Shown: positions 1 to 15,372 of the stretch, in pieces
Layout: each line of letters begins with the position of its first letter
Numbering within the stretch: the stretch's first letter is position 1
NCBI GenBank assembly: GCA_032209605.1
Contig: JASFXZ010000039.1
Coordinates: 2,418,001-2,482,000, forward strand
Direction: 5' to 3'
Source: Mactromeris polynyma
Taxonomy: Eukaryota; Mollusca; Bivalvia; Venerida; Mactridae
Length of the DNA stretch: 64,000 nucleotides
Made by a program: the position numbers and the translations under genes
Notes under the pieces: generated by a model
Seen by the model: the letters and a program-made list of their open reading frames with translations, nothing else
What the model was told of the DNA's origin: nothing
Databases searched by the model: none

Positions 1-430
1 AGTTCAGTTTGAATACTTTGAGATACTGTGAATATAAATTCATCACTTTTTTAGATAACCCTTCATTTAAGCATCATATGATTTATACTATGAAATACAG
101 AATACTAAAAGTGAACAAAAAGAAGAACCATATAACCATACAGCTTAAAACATGCTAAGGTTTGCTAAAAGAGTTATTAATCAACCTAAAAGATATGAGA
201 TGAGTTTAAAAAAAACAATCTGACACAGAATTAGATAGTTACACCATAATTCAAGTATTAAATGATTCTGTATAGAATGTTTTAATCATATTAGTATTTG
301 AATTTCATTAATAATAAGAATTTCAAATATCTAGGTTATATGATCAGATTACTTGAACACTTTTAAGGCCGATATTACAGTGTCTCATTCGAAATATTGT
401 TATGCTCTGGTCCCCAAATATATAACCTTA
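1..430. repeat. Composite-unit arm, copy 1
   Basis: This non-satellite sequence opens the window and matches 3342-3770, 7139-7568 and 11776-12205 almost base for base. It shades into the 169-bp repeats near 430. The GC-richer block that precedes the other three arms would lie just outside the window. Confidence 0.85.
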
Positions 431-3134
431 AATATCAGTTAAATTCATATATACCATGTTATATTTACTATTTTGAATGCAATTAGTGAGGAAAATAGAG
501 TTCACCTGTTGATTACATTGACCAAATATACCTAAAGAATATGCACAATTTCCCACTTTCAATCCTTTTTATGGGTATATTTGTGTTCATTTGTGATTCT
601 ATTGACCTAAAATGCGTATATAATATATTATATTCCCTGTTTTGAAAGCAATTAGTGAGGAAAATAGAGTTCACCTTTTGATTACATTGACCTAATATAC
701 CTATAGATTATGCCAAATTTCCTTTTTTAAATGCAGTTTATGGGTATATTTCAGTCCATTGGTGAATATATTGACATAAAATGCATATATAATGTGTTAT
801 ATTTACTGTTTTAAATGCGATTAGTGAGGAAAATAGAGTTCACTTTTTGATTACATTGACCTAATATACCTAAAGAATATGCACAATTTCCTATTTTGAA
901 TGCAATGTATGGGTATATTTGAGTTCATTTGTGAATATATTGACCTAAAATTCATATATAATGTGTTATATTCTCTGTTTTTAATGCAATTAGTTAGGAA
1001 AAAAGAGTTCTCCTGTTGATTATATTGACCTAATATACCTAAAGAATATGCACAATTTCCAACTTTCAATGCAATTTAATGGTATATTTGTGTTCAGTTG
1101 TGTATCTATTGACCTAAAATTCATATAAAATGTGTTATATTCACTGTTTAGAATGCAATTAGTGAGAAAAAATAGAGTTCACCTTTTGATTACATTGACC
1201 TAATATACCTAAAGAATATGCCCAATTTCCTATTTTGAATGCAATGTATGGGTATATTTGAGTTCATTTGTGAATATATTGACCTAAAATTCATATAAAA
1301 TGTGTTATATTCTCTGTTTTTAATGCAATTAGTTAGGAAAAAAGAGTTCTCCTGTTGATTATATTGACCTAATATACCTAAAGAATATGCACAATTTCCA
1401 ACTTTCAATGCAATTTTATGGTATATATGTGTTCAGTTGTGTATCTATTGACCTAAAATTCATATGAAATATGTTATATTCACTGTTTAGAATGCAATTA
1501 GTGAGGAAAATAGAGTTCAACTTTTGATTACATTGACCTAATATACATAAAGAATATGCACAATTTCCCAATATCAATGCATTTTATGGGTATATTTGTG
1601 TTCATTTGTGAATATATTGACCTAAAATTCATATATAATGTGTTATATTCACTGCTTTTAATGCAATTAGTTAGGAAAAAAGAGTTCAACGTTTGATTAC
1701 ATTGACCTAATATACCTATAGAATATGCACAATTTCCCACTTTCAATGCATTTTATGTGTATACTTGTGTTCATTTGTTAATAAATTGACCTAAAAATCA
1801 TATATAATGTGTTATATTCACTGTTTTTAATGCAATTAGTGAGGAAAATAGAGTTCACCTTTTGATTACATTGACCTAATACATGTATACCTAAAGAATA
1901 TGCACAATTTCCCACTTTCAATGCAATTTATGTTATATTTGAGTTCATTTGTAAATCTATTGACCTTAAATTCATATATAATGTGTTATATTCACTGTTT
2001 AGAATGCAATTAAAGAGAACAATAGAGTTCACCTTTTGATTACATTGACCTCATATACATAAAGAATATGCACAATTTCCTACTTTCAATCAAATTGGGT
2101 ATATTTGTGTTCATTTGGGAATATATTGACCTAAAACTCATATATAATGTGTTATATTCACTGTTTAGAATGCAATTAGAGAGAAACATATAGTTCAACT
2201 TTTGATTATATTGACCAAATATACCTAAAGAATATGCACAATTTCCCACTTTCAATGCAATTTATGTTATATTTGAGTTCATTTGTAAATCTATTGACCT
2301 AAAATTCATATACAATATGTTATATTCCCTGTTTGGATGCAACTAGTGAGGAAAATAGAGTTCACCTTTTGATTACATTGACCTAATATACCTAAAGAAT
2401 ATGCACAATTTCCCACCTTCAATCAAATTGTGTATAATTGTGTTTATTTGGGAATCTATTGACCTAAAATTCATATACAATATGTTATATTCCCTGTTTG
2501 GATGCAATTAGTGAGGAAAATAGAGTTCACCTTTTGATTACATTGACCTAATATACCTAAAGAATATGCACAATTTCCCACTTTCAATGCAATTTATGGG
2601 TATATTTGTGTTCAGTTGTGAATATATTAACCTAAAATTCATATACATTTGTATTATGTGTTATATTCACTGTTTTTAATGCAATTAGTGAGGAAAATAG
2701 AGTTCACCTTTTGATTACATTGACCAATTATACCTAAAGAATATGCACAATTTCCCACTTTCAATCCTTTTTATGTGTATATTTGTGTTCATTTGTGAAT
2801 ATATTGACCTAAAATGCATATATAATATATTATATTCCCTGTTTTGAAAGCAATTAGTGAGGAACATAGAGTTCACCTTTTGATTACATTTACCTAATAT
2901 ACCTATAGATTATGCCAAATTTCCTTTTTTAAATGCAGTTTATGGGTATATTTCAGTCCATTGGTGAATATATTGACATAAAATGCATATATGATGTGTT
3001 ATATTCACTGTTTTAAATGCAATTAGTGAGAAAAATAGAGTTCACCTTTTGATTACATTGACCTAATACACCTAAAGAATATGCACAATTTCCCACTTTC
3101 AATGCAATTTATGGTTATATTTGAGTTCATTTAT

Positions 3135-3770
3135 GGGCATTGTGGACGGAGCTCCGCAAAAACACGCCGTATGTTAAACATTTAACCGGTTCTCACTCGT
3201 TGGAAATAAAGAATATACCCTCACTCGTTGGAAATGAATACTTCCACCATATAAGCCGGTCGTCTCACGGTATTTGCGGGGCCGAAATGTATGTCCGAGT
3301 TATTGTAAAGCAAGGCGAAGTGTATAATAGAACCTATCTCTAGTTCAGTTTGAATACTTTGAGATACTGTGAATATAAATTCATCACTTTTTAGATAACC
3401 CTTCATTTAAGCATCATATGATTTATACTATGAAATACAGAATACTAAAAGTGAACAAAAAGAAGAACCATATAACCATACAGCTTAAAACATGCTAAGG
3501 TTTGCTAAAAGAGTTATTAATCAACCTAAAAGATATGAGATGAGTTTAAAAAAACAATCTGACACAGAATTAGATAGTTACACCATAATTCAAGTATTAA
3601 ATGATTCTGTATAGAATGTTTTAATCATATTAGTATTTGAATTTCATTAATTAATAAGAATTTCAAATATCTAGGTTATATGATCAGATTACTTGAACAC
3701 TTTTAAGGCCGATATTACAGTGTCTCATTCGAAATATTGTTATGCTCTGGTCCCCAAATATATAACCTTA
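3135..3770. repeat. Composite-unit junction: GC-richer block plus arm, copy 2
   Basis: A monomer is interrupted at about 3135 by a 207-bp block that is visibly richer in G and C (contains GGACGGAGCTCCG and two copies of CTCACTCGTTGGAAAT). It ends ...CTATCTCTAG at 3341-3343, where the arm begins. The block carries a 67-codon plus-strand frame (3140-3343) that is identical in all three copies. The sharp compositional change suggests a terminus of a mobile element that carries the satellite. Confidence 0.8.
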
Positions 3771-4109
3771 AATATCAGTTAAATTCATATATACCATGTT
3801 ATATTTACTATTTTGAATGCAATTAGTGAGGAAAATAGAGTTCACCTGTTGATTACATTGACCAAATATACCTAAAGAATATGCACAATTTCCCACTTTC
3901 AATCCTTTTTATGGGTATATTTGTGTTCATTTGTGAATATATTGACCTAAAATGCATATATAATATATTATATTCCCTGTTTTGAAAGCAATTAGTGAGG
4001 AAAATAGAGTTCACCTTTTGATTACATTGACCTAATATACCTATAGATTATGCCAAATTTCCTTTTTTAAATGCAGTTTATGGGTATATTTCAGTCCATT
4101 GGTGAATAT

Positions 4110-4736
4110 TTTATGAAATAGTTTCTGTCGAATTTCTGTGTACGTGTAGATTGTAGTGAACGTTAGAAATGATTCACAAAGTCCTTCTGTTTGTATTTCT
4201 TTTTATTCGCACACTTAAACAAAGTCTGGAAATCCAGTCATATAAAGTTCTAAATATAAATCTAAAGTTGTGGTTCTCCAATATGTATATCAAGCTGGTA
4301 CTCCAGTGAATATTAAAATAAAATAACCTAAATGCAAGTTCTGGTACTCCAGTTAAATGTAAAGTAAAGGTACTCCTTTGAATGAATTCTTATTTCTGTC
4401 TAGCATATAAAGTTACATGTATTTATACACACCTAAAACAAAGATAATTAGGAAGCCAGACATTAAGGGCTTTGGTGATAAATAAACATTTCAGATATAA
4501 CAATAGATGTGTGACCTTTAGGGCTTTGATAATAACTTAACAGTTCAGATATAATAATAGATGTGTGATGACAATTAATCAGAGGAAATATGTTATCAAA
4601 GAGTTTAGAAATGAGGTGTTAATAACAGAACAATAGCTTCGCAGTCAATGTTGGCAGGCAGCAACAGATGTCAAACTATACAAAATAATTAAAAATTTTG
4701 GTCAAAGAAAAGCCTAAATTTTCACTGCATAATAAT
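4110..4736. mobile_element. 627-bp insertion in satellite, copy 1
   Basis: A unique sequence interrupts a monomer. The uninterrupted monomer reads GTGAATATATTGAC at 763-776. Here it reads GTGAATAT, then 627 bp, then TATATTGAC, so TAT is present on both sides. Inside are repeated CTGGTACTCCAG-like motifs and two tandem copies of a segment containing GATGTGTGA. No coding capacity or clear terminal inverted repeat was seen. The class is unknown. Confidence 0.7.
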
Positions 4737-6931
4737 TATATTGACATAAAATGCATATATAATGTGTTATATTTACTGTTTTAAATGCGATTAGTGAGGA
4801 AAATAGAGTTCACTTTTTGATTACATTGACCTAATATACCTAAAGAATATGCACAATTTCCTATTTTGAATGCAATGTATGGGTATATTTGAGTTCATTT
4901 GTGAATATATTGACCTAAAATTCATATATAATGTGTTATATTCTCTGTTTTTAATGCAATTAGTTAGGAAAAAAGAGTTCTCCTGTTGATTATATTGACC
5001 TAATATACCTAAAGAATATGCACAATTTCCAACTTTCAATGCAATTTAATGGTATATTTTGTTCAGTTGTGTATCTATTGACCTAAAATTCATATAAAAT
5101 GTGTTATATTCACTGTTTAGAATGCAATTAGTGAGAAAAATAGAGTTCACCTTTTGATTACATTGACCTAATATACCTAAAGAATATGCACAATTTCCTA
5201 TTTTGAATGCAATGTATGGGTATATTTGAGTTCATTTGTGAATATATTGACCTAAAATTCATATATAATGTGTTATATTCTCTATTTTTAATGCAATTAG
5301 TTAGGAAAAAAGAGTTCTCCTGTTGATTATATTGACCTAATATACCTAAAGAATATGCGCAATTTCCAACTTTCAATGCAATTTAATGGTATATATGTGT
5401 TCAGTTGTGTATCTATTGACCTAAAACTCATATAAAATGTGTTATATTCACTGTTTAGAATGCAATTAGTGAGGAAAATAGAGTTCAACTTTTGATTACA
5501 TTGACCTAATATACATAAAGAATATGCACAATTTCCCAATATCAATGCATTTTATGGGTATATTTGTGTTCATTTGTGAATATATTGACCTAAAATTCAT
5601 ATATAATGTGTTATATTCACTGCTTTTAATGCAATTAGTTAGGAAAAAAGAGTTCACCGTTTGATTACATTGACCTAATATACCTATAGAATATGCACAA
5701 TTTCCCACTTTCAATGCATTTTATGTGTATACTTGTGTTCATTTGTTAATAAATTGACCTAAAAATCATATATAATGTGTTATATTCACTGTTTTTAATG
5801 CAATTAGTGAGGAAAATAGAGTTCACCTTTTGATTACATTGACCTAATATACCTAACGAATATGCACAATTTCCCACTTTCAATGCAATTTATGTTATAT
5901 TTGAGTTCATTTGTAAATCTATTGACCTAACATTCATATATAATGTGTTATATTCACTGTTTAGAATGCAATTAAAGAGAACAATAGAGTTCACCTTTTG
6001 ATTATATTGACCTCATATACCTAAAGAATATGCACAATTTCCTACTTTCAATCAAATTGGGTATATTTGTGTTCATTTGGGAATATATTGACCTAAAACT
6101 CATATATAATGTGTTATATTCACTGTTTAGAATGCAATTAGAGAGAAACATATAGTTCAACTTTTGATTATATTGACCAAATATACCTAAAGAATATGCA
6201 CAATTTCCCACTTTCAATGCAATTTATGTTATATTTGAGTTCATTTGTAAATCTATTGACCTAATATTGATATACAATATGTTATATTCCCTGTTTGGAT
6301 GCAATTAGTGAGGAAAATAGAGTTCACCTTTTGATTACATTGACCTAATATACCTAAAGAATATGCACAATTTCCCACTTTCAATGCAATTTATGGGTAT
6401 ATTTGTGTTCAGTTGTGAATATATTAACCTAAAATTCATATACATTTGTATTATGTGTTATATTCACTGTTTTTAATGCAATTAGTGAGGAAAATAGAGT
6501 TCACCTTTTGATTACATTGACCAATTATACCTAAAGAATATGCACAATTTCCCACTTTCAATCCTTTTTATGTGTATATTTGTGTTCATTTGTGAATATA
6601 TTGACCTAAAATGCATATATAATATATTATATTCCCTGTTTTGAAAGCAATTAGTGAGGAACATAGAGTTCACCTTTTGATTACATTTACCTAATATACC
6701 TATAGATTATGCCAAATTTCCTTTTTTAAATGCAGTTTATGGGTATATTTCAGTCCATTGGTGAATATATTGACATAAAATGCATATATGATGTGTTATA
6801 TTCACTGTTTTAAATGCAATTAGTGAGAAAAATAGAGTTCACCTTTTGATTACATTGACCTAATACACCTAAAGAATATGCACAATTTCCCACTTTCAAT
6901 GCAATTTATGGTTATATTTGAGTTCATTTAT

Positions 6932-7568
6932 GGGCATTGTGGACGGAGCTCCGCAAAAACACGCCGTATGTTAAACATTTAACCGGTTCTCACTCGTTGG
7001 AAATAAAGAATATACCCTCACTCGTTGGAAATGAATACTTCCACCATATAAGCCGGTCGTCTCACGGTATTTGCGGGGCCGAAATGTATGTCCGAGTTAT
7101 TGTAAAGCAAGGCGAAGTGTATAATAGAACCTATCTCTAGTTCAGTTTGAATACTTTGAGATACTGTGAATATAAATTCATCACTTTTTAGATAACCCTT
7201 CATTTAAGCATCATATGATTTATACTATGAAATACAGAATACTAAAAGTGAACAAAAAGAAGAACCATATAACCATACAGCTTAAAACATGCTAAGGTTT
7301 GCTAAAAGAGTTATTAATCAACCTAAAAGATATGAGATGAGTTTAAAAAAACAATCTGACACAGAATTAGATAGTTACACCATAATTCAAGTATTAAATG
7401 ATTCTGTATAGAATGTTTTAATCATATTAGTATTTGAATTTCATTAATTAATAAGAATTTCAAATATCTAGGTTATATGATCAGATTACTTGAACACTTT
7501 TAAGGCCGATATTACAGTGTCTCATTCGAAATATTGTTATGCTCTGGTCCCCAAATATATAACCTTAA
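6932..7568. repeat. Composite-unit junction: GC-richer block plus arm, copy 3
   Basis: This is an exact or near-exact copy of 3135-3770, displaced by 3797 bp. The same monomer-to-block break, the same direct repeat and the same 67-codon frame (6937-7140) are present. Confidence 0.8.
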
Positions 7569-7906
7569 ATATCAGTTAAATTCATATATACCATGTTATA
7601 TTTACTATTTTGAATGCAATTAGTGAGGAAAATAGAGTTCACCTGTTGATTACATTGACCAAATATACCTAAAGAATATGCACAATTTCCCACTTTCAAT
7701 CCTTTTTATGGGTATATTTGTGTTCATTTGTGAATATATTGACCTAAAATGCATATATAATATATTATATTCCCTGTTTTGAAAGCAATTAGTGAGGAAA
7801 ATAGAGTTCACCTTTTGATTACATTGACCTAATATACCTATAGATTATGCCAAATTTCCTTTTTTAAATGCAGTTTATGGGTATATTTCAGTCCATTGGT
7901 GAATAT

Positions 7907-8533
7907 TTTATGAAATAGTTTCTGTCGAATTTCTGTGTACGTGTAGATTGTAGTGAACGTTAGAAATGATTCACAAAGTCCTTCTGTTTGTATTTCTTTT
8001 TATTCGCACACTTAAACAAAGTCTGGAAATCCAGTCATATAAAGTTCTAAATATAAATCTAAAGTTGTGGTTCTCCAATATGTATATCAAGCTGGTACTC
8101 CAGTGAATATTAAAATAAAATAACCTAAATGCAAGTTCTGGTACTCCAGTTAAATGTAAAGTAAAGGTACTCCTTTGAATGAATTCTTATTTCTGTCTAG
8201 CATATAAAGTTACATGTATTTATACACACCTAAAACAAAGATAATTAGGAAGCCAGACATTAAGGGCTTTGGTGATAAATAAACATTTCAGATATAACAA
8301 TAGATGTGTGACCTTTAGGGCTTTGATAATAACTTAACAGTTCAGATATAATAATAGATGTGTGATGACAATTAATCAGAGGAAATATGTTATCAAAGAG
8401 TTTAGAAATGAGGTGTTAATAACAGAACAATAGCTTCGCAGTCAATGTTGGCAGGCAGCAACAGATGTCAAACTATACAAAATAATTAAAAATTTTGGTC
8501 AAAGAAAAGCCTAAATTTTCACTGCATAATAAT
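7907..8533. mobile_element. 627-bp insertion in satellite, copy 2
   Basis: Same length, same site and essentially the same sequence as 4110-4736. It was probably copied along with its host unit by tandem duplication, not inserted independently. Confidence 0.7.
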
Positions 8534-11500
8534 TATATTGACATAAAATGCATATATAATGTGTTATATTTACTGTTTTAAATGCGATTAGTGAGGAAAA
8601 TAGAGTTCACTTTTTGATTACATTGACCTAATATACCTAAAGAATATGCACAATTTCCTATTTTGAATGCAATGTATGGGTATATTTGAGTTCATTTGTG
8701 AATATATTGACCTAAAATTCATATATAATGTGTTATATTCTCTGTTTTTAATGCAATTAGTTAGGAAAAAAGAGTTCTCCTGTTGATTATATTGACCTAA
8801 TATACCTAAAGAATATGCACAATTTCCAACTTTCAATGCAATTTAATGGTATATTTTGTTCAGTTGTGTATCTATTGACCTAAAATTCATATAAAATGTG
8901 TTATATTCACTGTTTAGAATGCAATTAGTGAGAAAAATAGAGTTCACCTTTTGATTACATTGACCTAATATACCTAAAGAATATGCACAATTTCCTATTT
9001 TGAATGCAATGTATGGGTATATTTGAGTTCATTTGTGAATATATTGACCTAAAATTCATATATAATGTGTTATATTCTCTATTTTTAATGCAATTAGTTA
9101 GGAAAAAAGAGTTCTCCTGTTGATTATATTGACCTAATATACCTAAAGAATATGCGCAATTTCCAACTTTCAATGCAATTTAATGGTATATATGTGTTCA
9201 GTTGTGTATCTATTGACCTAAAACTCATATAAAATGTGTTATATTCACTGTTTAGAATGCAATTAGTGAGGAAAATAGAGTTCAACTTTTGATTACATTG
9301 ACCTAATATACATAAAGAATATGCACAATTTCCCAATATCAATGCATTTTATGGGTATATTTGTGTTCATTTGGGAATATATTGACCTAAAACTCATATA
9401 TAATGTGTTATATTCACTGTTTAGAATGCAATTAGAGAGAAACATATAGTTCAACTTTTGATTATATTGACCAAATATACCTAAAGAATATGCACAATTT
9501 CCCACTTTCAATGCAATTTATGTTATATTTGAGTTCATTTGTAAATCTATTGACCTAATATTGATATACAATATGTTATATTCCCTGTTTGGATGCAATT
9601 AGTGAGGAAAATAGAGTTCACCTTTTGATTACATTGACCTAATATACCTAAAGAATATGCACAATTTCCCACCTTCAATCAAATTGTGTATATTTGTGTT
9701 CATTTGGGAATCTATTGACCTAAAATTCATATACAATATGTTATATTCCCTGTTTGGATGCAATTAATGAGGAAAATAGAGTTCACCTTTTGATTATATT
9801 GGCCTAATATACCTAAAGAATATGCACAATTTCCCACTTTCAATCCTTTGTATGGGTACATTTGTGTTCATTTGTGATTATATTGACCTAAAATCATATA
9901 TAATTTGTTATATTCCCTGTTTGGATGCAATTAGTGAGAAAAATAGAGTTCTCCTGTTGATTATATTGATCTAATATACCTAAAGAATATGCACAATTTC
10001 CCACTTTCAATACAATTTATTGGTATATTTGTGTTCAGTTGTGAATATATTAACCTAAAATTCATTTACATTTGTATTATGTGTTATATTCACTGTTTTT
10101 AATGCAATTAGTGAGGAAAATAGAGTTCACCTTTTGATTACATTGACCAATTATACCTAAAGAATATGCACAATTTCCCACTTTCAATCCTTTTTATGTG
10201 TATATTTGTGTTCATTTGTGAATATATTGACCTAACATTCATATATAATGTGTTATATTCACTGTTTAGAATGCAATTAAAGAGAACAATAGAGTTCACC
10301 TTTTGATTATATTGACCTCATATACCTAAAGAATATGCACAATTTCCTACTTTCAATCAAATTGGGTATATTTGTGTTCATTTGGGAATATATTGACCTA
10401 AAACTCATATATAATGTGTTATATTCACTGTTTAGAATGCAATTAGAGAGAAACATATAGTTCAACTTTTGATTATATTGACCAAATATACCTAAAGAAT
10501 ATGCACAATTTCCCACTTTCAATGCAATTTATGTTATATTTGAGTTCATTTGTAAATCTATTGACCTAATATTGATATACAATATGTTATATTCCCTGTT
10601 TGGATGCAATTAGTGAGGAAAATAGAGTTCACCTTTTGATTACATTGACCTAATATACCTAAAGAATATGCACAATTTCCCACCTTCAATCAAATTGTGT
10701 ATATTTGTGTTCATTTGGGAATCTATTGACCTAAAATTCATATACAATATGTTATATTCCCTGTTTGGATGCAATTAATGAGGAAAATAGAGTTCACCTT
10801 TTGATTATATTGGCCTAATATACCTAAAGAATATGCACAATTTCCCACTTTCAATCCTTTGTATGGGTACATTTGTGTTCATTTGTGATTATATTGACCT
10901 AAAATCATATATAATTTGTTATATTCCCTGTTTGGATGCAATTAGTGAGAAAAATAGAGTTCTCCTGTTGATTATATTGATCTAATATACCTAAAGAATA
11001 TGCACAATTTCCCACTTTCAATACAATTTATTGGTATATTTGTGTTCAGTTGTGAATATATTAACCTAAAATTCATTTACATTTGTATTATGTGTTATAT
11101 TCACTGTTTTTAATGCAATTAGTGAGGAAAATAGAGTTCACCTTTTGATTACATTGACCAATTATACCTAAAGAATATGCACAATTTCCCACTTTCAATC
11201 CTTTTTATGTGTATATTTGTGTTCATTTGTGAATATATTGACCTAAAATGCATATATAATATATTATATTCCCTGTTTTGAAAGCAATTAGTGAGGAACA
11301 TAGAGTTCACCTTTTGATTACATTTACCTAATATACCTATAGATTATGCCAAATTTCCTTTTTTAAATGCAGTTTATGGGTATATTTCAGTCCATTGGTG
11401 AATATATTGACATAAAATGCATATATGATGTGTTATATTCACAGTTTTAAATGCAATTAGTGAGAAAAATAGAGTTCACCTTTTGATTACATTGACCTAA

Positions 11501-11568
11501 TACACCTAAAGAATATGCACAATTTCCCACTTTCAATGCAATTTATGGTTATATTTGAGTTCATTTAT

Positions 11569-12205
11569 GGGCATTGTGGACGGAGCTCCGCAAAAACACG
11601 CCGTATGTTAAACATTTAACCGGTTCTCACTCGTTGGAAATAAAGAATATACCCTCACTCGTTGGAAATGAATACTTCCACCATATAAGCCGGTCGTCTC
11701 ACGGTATTTGCGGGGCCGAAATGTATGTCCGAGTTATTGTAAAGCAAGGCGAAGTGTATAATAGAACCTATCTCTAGTTCAGTTTGAATACTTTGAGATA
11801 CTGTGAATATAAATTCATCACTTTTTAGATAACCCTTCATTTAAGCATCATATGATTTATACTATGAAATACAGAATACTAAAAGTGAACAAAAAGAAGA
11901 ACCATATAACCATACAGCTTAAAACATGCTAAGGTTTGCTAAAAGAGTTATTAATCAACCTAAAAGATATGAGATGAGTTTAAAAAAACAATCTGACACA
12001 GAATTAGATAGTTACACCATAATTCAAGTATTAAATGATTCTGTATAGAATGTTTTAATCATATTAGTATTTGAATTTCATTAATTAATAAGAATTTCAA
12101 ATATCTAGGTTATATGATCAGATTACTTGAACACTTTTAAGGCCGATATTACAGTGTCTCATTCGAAATATTGTTATGCTCTGGTCCCCAAATATATAAC
12201 CTTAA
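11569..12205. repeat. Composite-unit junction: GC-richer block plus arm, copy 4
   Basis: This is a third copy of the junction seen at 3135. The unit before it (7139-11775) is longer than its neighbour because a block of about six monomers has been duplicated within it: the stretch around 9293-9511 recurs about 1011 bp later at 10307-10522. Confidence 0.8.
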
Positions 12206-14745
12206 ATATCAGTTAAATTCATATATACCATGTTATATTTACTATTTTGAATGCAATTAGTGAGGAAAATAGAGTTCACCTGTTGATTACATTGACCAAA
12301 TATACCTAAAGAATATGCACAATTTCCCACTTTCAATCCTTTTTATGGGTATATTTGTGTTCATTTGTGATTCTATTGACCTAAAATGCGTATATAATAT
12401 ATTATATTCCCTGTTTTGAAAGCAATTAGTGAGGAAAATAGAGTTCACCTTTTGATTACATTGACCTAATATACCTATAGATTATGCCAAATTTCCTTTT
12501 TTAAATGCAGTTTATGGGTATATTTCAGTCCATTGGTGAATATATTGACATAAAATGCATATATAATGTGTTATATTTACTGTTTTAAATGCGATTAGTG
12601 AGGAAAATAGAGTTCACTTTTTGATTACATTGACCTAATATACCTAAAGAATATGCACAATTTCCTATTTTGAATGCAATGTATGGGTATATTTGAGTTC
12701 ATTTGTGAATATATTGACCTAAAATTCATATATAATGTGTTATATTCTCTGTTTTTAATGCAATTAGTTAGGAAAAAAGAGTTCTCCTGTTGATTATATT
12801 GACCTAATATACCTAAAGAATATGCACAATTTCCAACTTTCAATGCAATTTAATGGTATATTTGTGTTCAGTTGTGTATCTATTGACCTAAAATTCATAT
12901 AAAATGTGTTATATTCACTGTTTAGAATGCAATTAGTGAGAAAAAATAGAGTTCACCTTTTGATTACATTGACCTAATATACCTAAAGAATATGCCCAAT
13001 TTCCTATTTTGAATGCAATGTATGGGTATATTTGAGTTCATTTGTGAATATATTGACCTAAAATTCATATAAAATGTGTTATATTCTCTGTTTTTAATGC
13101 AATTAGTTAGGAAAAAAGAGTTCTCCTGTTGATTATATTGACCTAATATACCTAAAGAATATGCACAATTTCCAACTTTCAATGCAATTTTATGGTATAT
13201 ATGTGTTCAGTTGTGTATCTATTGACCTAAAATTCATATGAAATATGTTATATTCACTGTTTAGAATGCAATTAGTGAGGAAAATAGAGTTCAACTTTTG
13301 ATTACATTGACCTAATATACATAAAGAATATGCACAATTTCCCAATATCAATGCATTTTATGGGTATATTTGTGTTCATTTGTGAATATATTGACCTAAA
13401 ATTCATATATAATGTGTTATATTCACTGCTTTTAATGCAATTAGTTAGGAAAAAAGAGTTCAACGTTTGATTACATTGACCTAATATACCTATAGAATAT
13501 GCACAATTTCCCACTTTCAATGCATTTTATGTGTATACTTGTGTTCATTTGTTAATAAATTGACCTAAAAATCATATATAATGTGTTATATTCACTGTTT
13601 TTAATGCAATTAGTGAGGAAAATAGAGTTCACCTTTTGATTACATTGACCTAATACATGTATACCTAAAGAATATGCACAATTTCCCACTTTCAATGCAA
13701 TTTATGTTATATTTGAGTTCATTTGTAAATCTATTGACCTTAAATTCATATATAATGTGTTATATTCACTGTTTAGAATGCAATTAAAGAGAACAATAGA
13801 GTTCACCTTTTGATTACATTGACCTCATATACATAAAGAATATGCACAATTTCCTACTTTCAATCAAATTGGGTATATTTGTGTTCATTTGGGAATATAT
13901 TGACCTAAAACTCATATATAATGTGTTATATTCACTGTTTAGAATGCAATTAGAGAGAAACATATAGTTCAACTTTTGATTATATTGACCAAATATACCT
14001 AAAGAATATGCACAATTTCCCACTTTCAATGCAATTTATGTTATATTTGAGTTCATTTGTAAATCTATTGACCTAAAATTCATATACAATATGTTATATT
14101 CCCTGTTTGGATGCAACTAGTGAGGAAAATAGAGTTCACCTTTTGATTACATTGACCTAATATACCTAAAGAATATGCACAATTTCCCACCTTCAATCAA
14201 ATTGTGTATAATTGTGTTTATTTGGGAATCTATTGACCTAAAATTCATATACAATATGTTATATTCCCTGTTTGGATGCAATTAGTGAGGAAAATAGAGT
14301 TCACCTTTTGATTACATTGACCTAATATACCTAAAGAATATGCACAATTTCCCACTTTCAATGCAATTTATGGGTATATTTGTGTTCAGTTGTGAATATA
14401 TTAACCTAAAATTCATATACATTTGTATTATGTGTTATATTCACTGTTTTTAATGCAATTAGTGAGGAAAATAGAGTTCACCTTTTGATTACATTGACCA
14501 ATTATACCTAAAGAATATGCACAATTTCCCACTTTCAATCCTTTTTATGTGTATATTTGTGTTCATTTGTGAATATATTGACCTAAAATGCATATATAAT
14601 ATATTATATTCCCTGTTTTGAAAGCAATTAGTGAGGAACATAGAGTTCACCTTTTGATTACATTTACCTAATATACCTATAGATTATGCCAAATTTCCTT
14701 TTTTAAATGCAGTTTATGGGTATATTTCAGTCCATTGGTGAATAT

Positions 14746-15372
14746 TTTATGAAATAGTTTCTGTCGAATTTCTGTGTACGTGTAGATTGTAGTGAACGTT
14801 AGAAATGATTCACAAAGTCCTTCTGTTTGTATTTCTTTTTATTCGCACACTTAAACAAAGTCTGGAAATCCAGTCATATAAAGTTCTAAATATAAATCTA
14901 AAGTTGTGGTTCTCCAATATGTATATCAAGCTGGTACTCCAGTGAATATTAAAATAAAATAACCTAAATGCAAGTTCTGGTACTCCAGTTAAATGTAAAG
15001 TAAAGGTACTCCTTTGAATGAATTCTTATTTCTGTCTAGCATATAAAGTTACATGTATTTATACACACCTAAAACAAAGATAATTAGGAAGCCAGACATT
15101 AAGGGCTTTGGTGATAAATAAACATTTCAGATATAACAATAGATGTGTGACCTTTAGGGCTTTGATAATAACTTAACAGTTCAGATATAATAATAGATGT
15201 GTGATGACAATTAATCAGAGGAAATATGTTATCAAAGAGTTTAGAAATGAGGTGTTAATAACAGAACAATAGCTTCGCAGTCAATGTTGGCAGGCAGCAA
15301 CAGATGTCAAACTATACAAAATAATTAAAAATTTTGGTCAAAGAAAAGCCTAAATTTTCACTGCATAATAAT
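14746..15372. mobile_element. 627-bp insertion in satellite, copy 3
   Basis: Same insertion as 4110-4736. The sequence to its left matches the composite unit that starts at 1. The sequence from the insertion rightwards matches the units at 4110 and 7907, so this copy sits at the junction of a chimeric unit. Confidence 0.7.

Noticed and set aside
3140..3343. 67-codon plus-strand frame identical in three places, with an opposing 61-codon frame
   Set aside because: The identity comes from recent tandem duplication of the whole block, so it is no evidence for selection on a protein. Kept only as a note on the block.
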